This document shows positions 55,945 to 64,000 of a stretch of DNA of 64,000 nt, piece by piece. A program made the position numbers and the translations under genes. The stretch covers positions 14,048,286-14,112,285 of the forward strand of contig CM056380.1 in the NCBI GenBank assembly GCA_029718625.1, in the 5' to 3' direction. This DNA is from Synaphobranchus kaupii (taxonomy: Eukaryota; Chordata; Actinopteri; Anguilliformes; Synaphobranchidae). Numbering within the stretch: the first letter of the stretch is position 1; the number at the start of each line of letters is the position of its first letter. Under the pieces are notes generated by a model, which saw only the letters and a list, made by a program, of their open reading frames with translations, had not been told where the DNA came from and ran no database searches.

Positions 55945-58900
55945 CTGTCTGTGTTTGTTTTCAGCTTCTGCCTGTGTCTGTGCTGTCCTCAGCGTCTACC
56001 TGTGTCTGTGTCTTTCTTCTGCCCCTACCTGTGTCTGTGTCTGTCTTCAGCTTCTACATGTGTCTGTGTCTGTCTTCAGCTTCTACCTGTGTCTGTATCC
56101 AGCTTCTACGTGTGTCTGTGCCTGTCTGTATTCAGCTTCTTCCTGTGTCTGTGCCTGTCTTAAGCTTCAACCTGTGCCTGTCTTCAGCTTCTACCTGTGT
56201 CTATGTCTGTCTTCAGCTTCTACCTGTGTCTGTCTTCAGCTTCTACCTGTGTCTGTGTCTGTCTTCAGCTTATACCTGTGTCTGTGCCTGTCTGTATTCA
56301 GCTTCTTCCTGTGTCTGTGCCTGTCTTCAGCTTCTACCTATGCCTGTGCCTGTCTTCAGCTTCGACCTGTGTCTGTGCCTGTCTGTATTCAGCTTCGTCC
56401 TGTGTCTGTGCCTGTCTGTATTCAGCTTCTTCCTGTGTCTGTGCCTGTCTTCAGCTTCTACCTGTGTCTGTGCCTGTCTTCAGCTTCTACCTGTGTCTGT
56501 GCCTGTGTTCAGATTCTACCTGTGTCTGTGTCTGTCTTCAGCTTCTACCTGTGTCTGTGCCTGTCTGTATTCAGCTTCTTCCTGTGTCTGTGCCTGTCTT
56601 CAGCTTCTACCTGTGCCTGTGCCTGTCTTCAGCTTCTACCTGTGTCTGTGCCGTCTTCAGCTTCTGCCTGTGTCTGTGCCTGTCTGTCGTCAGCTTCTAC
56701 CTGTGTCTGTGTCTGTCTTCAGCTTCTACCTGTGTCTGTGCCATCTTCAGCTTCTGCCTGTGTCTGTGCCTGTCTGTATTCAGCTTCGTCCTGTGTCTAT
56801 GTCTGTCTTCAACTTCTACCTGTGTCTGTGCCGTCTTCAGCTTCTGCCTGTGTCTGTGCCTGTCTGTCTTCAGCTTCTACCTGTGTCTGTGTCTTCAGCT
56901 TCTACCTGTGTCTGTGTCGGTCTTCAGCTTCTACCTGTGTCTGTCTTCAGCTTCTACCTGTGTCTGTCTTCAGATTCGACCTGTGTCTGTCTTCAGATTC
57001 GACCTGTGTCTATGTCTGTCTTCAGCTTCTACCTATGTCTGTCTTCAGCTTCTACCTGTGTCTGTGTCTGTCTTCAGCTTCTACCTATGTCTGTCTTCAG
57101 CTTCTACCTGTGTCTGTGTCTGTCTTCAGCTTCTACCTGTCTCTGTGTCTGTCTCTGGCTTCTACCTGTGTCTGTGTCTGTCTTCAGCTTCTACCCGTGT
57201 CTGTGTCTGTCTTCAGCTTCTACCCGTGTCTGTGTATGTCTTCAGCTTCTACCTGTGTCTGTGCCTGTCTTCAGCTTCTATATGTGTCTGTGCCTGTCTT
57301 CAGCTTCTACCTGTGTCTGTGCCTGTCTTCAGCTTCTACCTGTGTCTGTGCATGTCTTCAGCTTCTACCTGTGTCTGTGCCTGTCTTCAGGTTATACTTG
57401 TATCTGTCTTCAGCTTCTACCTGTGCCTGTGCCTGTCTTCAGCTTCTGTGTCTTTGTCTGTCTTCAGCTTCTACCTGTGTCTGTGCCTGTCTTCAGATTC
57501 TACCTGTCTGTCTTCAGCTTCTACCTGTGCCTGTGTCTTCAGCTTCTACCTGTGTCTGTGTCTGTCTTCAGCTTCTACCTGTGTCTGCGTCTGTCTCCAG
57601 CTTCTACCTGTGTCTGTGTCTGTCTTCATCTTCTACCTGTGTCTGTGCCTGTTTGTATTCAACTTCTTCCCGTGTCTGTCTTCAGATTCTACCTGTGTCT
57701 GTGCCTGTCTTCAGCTTCTACCTGTGTCTCTGTCTGTATTCAGCTTCTACCTGTTTCTGTCTTCAGCTTCTACCTGTGTCTGTGCCTGTCTGTATTCAGC
57801 TTCTTCCTGTGTCTGTGCCTGTCTTCAGCTTCTACCTGTGTCTGTGCCTGTCTGTATTCAGCTTCTTCCTGTGTCTGTGCCTGTCTGTATTCAGCTTCTT
57901 CCTGTGTCTGTGCCTGTCTTCAGCTTCTACCTGTGTCTGTGCCTGTCTTCAGCTTCTACCTGTGTCTGTGCCTGTCTTCAGCTTCTACCTGTGTCTGTGT
58001 CTGTCTTCAGCTTCTACCTGTGTCTGTGCCTGTCTTCAGCTTCTACTTGTGCCTGTGCCTGTCTTCAGCTTCTACCTGTGTCTATGTCTGTCTTCAGCTT
58101 CTACCTGTGTCTGTGCCGTCTTCAGCTTCTCCCTGTGTCTGTGCCTGTCTGTCGTCAGCTTCTGCCTGTGTCTGTCCCTGTCTGTATTCAGCTTCTTCCT
58201 GTGTCTATGTCTGTCTTCAACTTCTACCTGTGTCTGTGCCGTCTTCAGCTTCTGCCTGTGTCTGTGCCTGTCTGTCTTCAGCTTCTACCTGTGTCTGTGT
58301 CTTCAGCTTCTACCTGTGTCTGTGTCAGTCTTCAGCTTCTACCTGTGTCTGTCTTCAGCTTCTACCTGTGTCTGTCTTCAGATTCAACCTGTGTCTGTCT
58401 TCAGATTCGACCTGGGTCTGTGTTTGTCTTCAGCTTCTACCTGTGTCTGTGTCTGTCTTCAGCTTCTACCTATGTCTGTCTTCAGCTTCTACCTGTGTCT
58501 GTGTCTGTCTACAGCTTCTACCTGTCTCTGTGTCTGTCTCTGGCTTCTACCTGTGTCTGTGTCTGTCTTCAGCTTCTACCCGTGTCTGTGTCTGTCTTCA
58601 GCTTCTACCCGTGTCTGTGCATGTCTTCAGCTTCTACCTGTGTCTGTGCCTGTCTTCAGCTTCTACCTGTGTCTGTGCCTGTCTTCAGCTTCTACCTGTG
58701 TCTGTGCCTGTCTTCAGCTTCTACCTGTGTCTGTGCCTGTCTTCAGCTTCTACCTGTGTCTGTGCCTGTCTTCAGGTCATACTTGTATCTGTCTTCAGCT
58801 TCTACCTGTGCCTGTGCCTGTCTTCAGCTTCTGTGTCTTTGTCTGTCTTCAGCTTCTACCTGTGTCTGTGCCTGTCTTCAGATTCTACCTGTGTCTGTCT

Positions 58901-61900
58901 TCAGCTTCTACCTGTGCCTGTGTCTTCAGCTTCTACCTGTGTCTGTGTCTGTCTTCAGCTTCTACCTGTGTCTGCGTCTGTCTCCAGCTTCTACCTGTGT
59001 CTGTCTTCATCTTCTACCTGTGTCTGTGCCTGTCTTCAGCTTCTACCTGTGTCTGCATCTGTCTCCAGCTTCTACCTGTGTCTGTCTTCAACTTCTACCT
59101 GTGTCTGTGCATGTTTGTATTCAACTTCTTCATGTGTCTGTGTCTGTCTTCAGCTTCTACCTGTGCCTGTCTTCAGCTTCTACATGTGTCTATGTCTGTC
59201 TTCAGCTTCTACCTGTGTCTGTGCCATCTTCAGCTTCTGCCTGTGTCTGTGCCTGTCTGTCTTCAGCTTCTACCTGTGTCTGTCTTCAGCTTCTAATCTG
59301 TGTCTGTCTCTTCAGCTTCTACCTGTGTCTGTGTCGGTCTGCAGCTTCTACCTGTGTCTGTCTTTAGCTTCTACCTGTGCCATTTTCAGCTTCTACCTGT
59401 GTCTGTGCCTGTCTTCAGCTTCTACCTGTGTCTGTGTCTGTCTTAAGCTTCTACCTGTGTCTGTGCCATCTTCAGCTTCTGCCTGTGTCTGTCTGTATTC
59501 AGCTTCTTCCTGTGTCTGTGCCTGTTTTCAGCTTCTACCTGTGTCTGCGTCTGTCTCCAGCTTCTACCTGTGTCTATGTCTGTCTTCAGCTTCTACCTGT
59601 GTCTGTGCCGTCTTCAGCTTCTGCCTGTGTCCGTGTCTGTCTTCAGCTTCTACCCTGTGTCTGTGTCTGTCTTCAGCTTCTACCTGTGTCTGTGCCTGTC
59701 TTCAGCTTCTACCTGTGTCTATCTTCAGATTCTACCTGTGTCTGTCTACAGCTTCTATCTGTGTCTGTGCCTGTATTCAGCTTCTACCTGTGTTTGTGCC
59801 TGTCTTCAGCTTCTACCTGTGTCTGTGTCAGTCTTCAACGTCTACCTGTGTCTGTGTCTGTCTTCAGCTTCTACCTGTGTCTGTGCCTGTCTTCAGCTTC
59901 TACCTGTGTCTGTCTACAGCTTCTATCTGTGTCTGTGCCTGTATTCAGCTTCTACCTGTGTTTGTGCCTGTCTTCAGCTTCTACCTGTGTCTGTCTTCAG
60001 ATTCTACCTGTCTGTCTTCAGCTTCTACCTGTGTCTGTGCCTGTCTTCAGCTTCTACCTGTGTCTGTGTCTGTCTCCAGCTTCTACCTGTGTCTGTCTTC
60101 AGCTTCTACCTGTGTCTGTGCCATCATCAGCTTCTGCCTGGGTCTGTATTCAGCTTCTCCCTGTGTCTGTGCCCGTCTGTACTCAGCTTTTTCCTGTGTC
60201 TGTGCCTGTCTTCAGCTTCTATCTGTGTCTGTGCCTGTCTGTATTCAGCTTCTTCCTGTGTCTGTGCCTGTCTTCAGCTTCAACCTGTGCCTGTCTTCAG
60301 CTTCTACCTGTGTCTATGTCTGTCTTCAGCTTCTACCTGTGTCTGTCTTCAGCTTCTACCTGTGTCTGTGTCTGTCTTCAGCTTATACCTGTGTCTGTGC
60401 CTGTCTGTATTCAGCTTCTTCCTGTGTCTGTGCCTGTCTTCAGCTTCTACCTATGCCTGTGCCTGTCTTCAGCTTCGACCTGTGTCTGTGCCTGTCTGTA
60501 TTCAGCTTCGTCCTGTGTCTGTGCCTGTCTGTATTCAGCTTCTTCCTGTGTCTGTGCCTGTCTTCAGCTTCTACCTGTGTCTGTGCCTGTCTTCAGCTTC
60601 TACCTGTGTCTGTGCCTGTGTTCAGATTCTACCTGTGTCTGTGTCTGTCTTCAGCTTCTACCTGTGTCTGTGCCTGTCTGTATTCAGCTTCTTCCTGTGT
60701 CTGTGCCTGTCTTCAGCTTCTACCTGTGCCTGTGCCTGTCTTCAGCTTCTACCTGTGTCTGTGCCGTCTTCAGCTTCTGCCTGTGTCTGTGCCTGTCTGT
60801 CGTCAGCTTCTACCTGTGTCTGTGTCTGTCTTCAGCTTCTACCTGTGTCTGTGCCATCTTCAGCTTCTGCCTGTGTCTGTGCCTGTCTGTATTCAGCTTC
60901 GTCCTGTGTCTATGTCTGTCTTCAACTTCTACCTGTGTCTGTGCCGTCTTCAGCTTCTGCCTGTGTCTGTGCCTGTCTGTCTTCAGCTTCTACCTGTGTC
61001 TGTGTCTTCAGCTTCTACCTGTGTCTGTGTCGGTCTTCAGCTTCTACCTGTGTCTGTCTTCAGCTTCTACCTGTGTCTGTCTTCAGATTCGACCTGTGTC
61101 TGTCTTCAGATTCGACCTGTGTCTATGTCTGTCTTCAGCTTCTACCTATGTCTGTCTTCAGCTTCTACCTGTGTCTGTGTCTGTCTTCAGCTTCTACCTA
61201 TGTCTGTCTTCAGCTTCTACCTGTGTCTGTGTCTGTCTTCAGCTTCTACCTGTCTCTGTGTCTGTCTCTGGCTTCTACCTGTGTCTGTGTCTGTCTTCAG
61301 CTTCTACCCGTGTCTGTGTCTGTCTTCAGCTTCTACCCGTGTCTGTGTATGTCTTCAGCTTCTACCTGTGTCTGTGCCTGTCTTCAGCTTCTATATGTGT
61401 CTGTGCCTGTCTTCAGCTTCTACCTGTGTCTGTGCCTGTCTTCAGCTTCTACCTGTGTCTGTGCATGTCTTCAGCTTCTACCTGTGTCTGTGCCTGTCTT
61501 CAGGTTATACTTGTATCTGTCTTCAGCTTCTACCTGTGCCTGTGCCTGTCTTCAGCTTCTGTGTCTTTGTCTGTCTTCAGCTTCTACCTGTGTCTGTGCC
61601 TGTCTTCAGATTCTACCTGTCTGTCTTCAGCTTCTACCTGTGCCTGTGTCTTCAGCTTCTACCTGTGTCTGTGTCTGTCTTCAGCTTCTACCTGTGTCTG
61701 CGTCTGTCTCCAGCTTCTACCTGTGTCTGTGTCTGTCTTCATCTTCTACCTGTGTCTGTGCCTGTTTGTATTCAACTTCTTCCCGTGTCTGTCTTCAGAT
61801 TCTACCTGTGTCTGTGCCTGTCTTCAGCTTCTACCTGTGTCTCTGTCTGTATTCAGCTTCTACCTGTTTCTGTCTTCAGCTTCTACCTGTGTCTGTGCCT

Positions 61901-64000
61901 GTCTGTATTCAGCTTCTTCCTGTGTCTGTGCCTGTCTTCAGCTTCTACCTGTGTCTGTGCCTGTCTGTATTCAGCTTCTTCCTGTGTCTGTGCCTGTCTG
62001 TATTCAGCTTCTTCCTGTGTCTGTGCCTGTCTTCAGCTTCTACCTGTGTCTGTGCCTGTCTTCAGCTTCTACCTGTGTCTGTGCCTGTCTTCAGCTTCTA
62101 CCTGTGTCTGTGTCTGTCTTCAGCTTCTACCTGTGTCTGTGCCTGTCTTCAGCTTCTACTTGTGCCTGTGCCTGTCTTCAGCTTCTACCTGTGTCTATGT
62201 CTGTCTTCAGCTTCTACCTGTGTCTGTGCCGTCTTCAGCTTCTCCCTGTGTCTGTGCCTGTCTGTCGTCAGCTTCTGCCTGTGTCTGTCCCTGTCTGTAT
62301 TCAGCTTCTTCCTGTGTCTATGTCTGTCTTCAACTTCTACCTGTGTCTGTGCCGTCTTCAGCTTCTGCCTGTGTCTGTGCCTGTCTGTCTTCAGCTTCTA
62401 CCTGTGTCTGTGTCTTCAGCTTCTACCTGTGTCTGTGTCAGTCTTCAGCTTCTACCTGTGTCTGTCTTCAGCTTCTACCTGTGTCTGTCTTCAGATTCAA
62501 CCTGTGTCTGTCTTCAGATTCGACCTGGGTATGTGTTTGTCTTCAGCTTCTACCTGTGTCTGTGTCTGTCTTCAGCTTCTACCTATGTCTGTCTTCAGCT
62601 TCTACCTGTGTCTGTGTCTGTCTACAGCTTCTACCTGTCTCTGTGTCTGTCTCTGGCTTCTACCTGTGTCTGTGTCTGTCTTCAGCTTCTACCCGTGTCT
62701 GTGTCTGTCTTCAGCTTCTACCCGTGTCTGTGTATGTCTTCAGCTTCTACCTGTGTCTGTGCCTGTCTTCAGCTTCTACCTGTGTCTGTGCCTGTCTTCA
62801 GCTTCTACCTGTGTCTGTGCCTGTCTTCAGCTTCTACCTGTGTCTGTGCCTGTCTTCAGCTTCTACCTGTGTCTGTGCCTGTCTTCAGGTCATACTTGTA
62901 TCTGTCTTCAGCTTCTACCTGTGCCTGTGCCTGTCTTCAGCTTCTGTGTCTTTGTCTGTCTTCAGCTTCTACCTGTGTCTGTGCCTGTCTTCAGATTCTA
63001 CCTGTGTCTGTCTTCAGCTTCTACCTGTGCCTGTGTCTTCAGCTTCTACCTGTGTCTGTGTCTGTCTTCAGCTTCTACCTGTGTCTGCGTCTGTCTCCAG
63101 CTTCTACCTGTGTCTGTCTTCATCTTCTACCTGTGTCTGTGCCTGTCTTCAGCTTCTACCTGTGTCTGCATCTGTCTCCAGCTTCTACCTGTGTCTGTCT
63201 TCAACTTCTACCTGTGTCTGTGCATGTTTGTATTCAACTTCTTCATGTGTCTGTGTCTGTCTTCAGCTTCTACCTGTGCCTGTCTTCAGCTTCTACATGT
63301 GTCTATGTCTGTCTTCAGCTTCTACCTGTGTCTGTGCCATCTTCAGCTTCTGCCTGTGTCTGTGCCTGTCTGTCTTCAGCTTCTACCTGTGTCTGTCTTC
63401 AGCTTCTAATCTGTGTCTGTCTCTTCAGCTTCTACCTGTGTCTGTGTCGGTCTGCAGCTTCTACCTGTGTCTGTCTTTAGCTTCTACCTGTGCCATTTTC
63501 AGCTTCTACCTGTGTCTGTGCCTGTCTTCAGCTTCTACCTGTGTCTGTGTCTGTCTTAAGCTTCTACCTGTGTCTGTGCCATCTTCAGCTTCTGCCTGTG
63601 TCTGTCTGTATTCAGCTTCTTCCTGTGTCTGTGCCTGTTTTCAGCTTCTACCTGTGTCTGCGTCTGTCTCCAGCTTCTACCTGTGTCTATGTCTGTCTTC
63701 AGCTTCTACCTGTGTCTGTGCCGTCTTCAGCTTCTGCCTGTGTCCGTGTCTGTCTTCAGCTTCTACCCTGTGTCTGTGTCTGTCTTCAGCTTCTACCTGT
63801 GTCTGTGCCTGTCTTCAGCTTCTACCTGTGTCTATCTTCAGATTCTACCTGTGTCTGTCTACAGCTTCTATCTGTGTCTGTGCCTGTATTCAGCTTCTAC
63901 CTGTGTTTGTGCCTGTCTTCAGCTTCTACCTGTGTCTGTGTCAGTCTTCAACGTCTACCTGTGTCTGTGTCTGTCTTCAGCTTCTACCTGTGTCTGTGCC
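55945..64000 (+). repeat. 29-bp minisatellite of over 8 kb in intron 4
   Basis: The array starts within ten bases of the exon 4 splice donor and runs off the window. The basic unit is 29 bp (CTTCAGCTTCTACCTGTGTC plus TGTGCCTGT), with 23-bp and about 33-bp variants. Higher-order copies are visible. Rare variants such as CTTATACCTG (56271, 60384), TTCTAATCTG (59291, 63404) and the CAGG(T/C)(T/C)ATACTTG variant (57388, 61501) recur exactly 4113 bp apart. A second offset of 1385 bp separates 57388 from 58773, and 61501 from 62886. The unit has no stop codon in any plus frame, and 29 is not a multiple of three. A frame therefore cycles through all three registers and stays open for more than 1000 codons. 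This is not a gene. Confidence 0.97.

Noticed and set aside
55955..63480. Open frames of 1056 to 1367 codons encoding Cys/Leu/Val repeats
   Set aside because: They come from a stop-free 29-bp intronic minisatellite read in rotating frames, start at the donor of a recognised exon, and overlap one another in several registers.

Overview
The window looks like a piece of a ray-finned fish (teleost-type) nuclear genome. It has intron-split genes with GT/AG junctions. It carries many Tc1/mariner, hAT and PIF/Harbinger elements, tRNA- and 5S-derived SINEs, I- and L2-clade LINEs, and long CA microsatellites. There is no prokaryotic gene organisation. Two host genes can be read. The first is a complete five-exon cyclin-Q gene (ccnq, formerly fam58a) on the minus strand at 36643-40142. 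The second is the 5' end of an L1CAM-family cell adhesion gene on the plus strand: four exons between 45820 and 55938, continuing beyond the window. In human both genes lie on Xq28, so their closeness here looks like retained synteny. They stand head to head. Nothing in the sequence suggests a shared function.

Layout. 1-4578: transposon debris (Tc1 transposase fragment, a small palindromic element, SINE pieces, a Tc1 end, a CA microsatellite). 4587-13636: a 9.05-kb foldback element with long inverted arms built from a 177-bp tandem repeat and bounded by a perfect 8-bp target duplication. A Tc1 half-copy sits in each arm, and a decayed PIF/Harbinger element with two divergent genes sits at the centre. 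14048-24003: a dead I-clade LINE on the minus strand (zinc-knuckle ORF1; ORF2 with endonuclease, RT and RNase H), split by a young non-autonomous LTR retrotransposon (17513-22360). 24004-36642: Tc1 fossils, hAT MITEs, SINEs, one nearly complete Tc1-like element with a single visible frame break, and a 1-kb palindromic MITE. 36643-40142: ccnq. 40143-45819: more MITEs and minisatellites. 45820-64000: the L1CAM-like gene, whose introns hold a foldback MITE, an L2 LINE, LTR-like repeats and several minisatellites. Its fourth intron starts with an unbroken 29-bp minisatellite of at least 8 kb, organised in higher-order units of 4113 and 1385 bp.

The most striking items are the 177-bp-repeat foldback element and the intronic higher-order minisatellite. 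The minisatellite creates false open frames of more than 1000 codons in all plus-strand frames. I saw no complete, undamaged transposase or reverse transcriptase gene.
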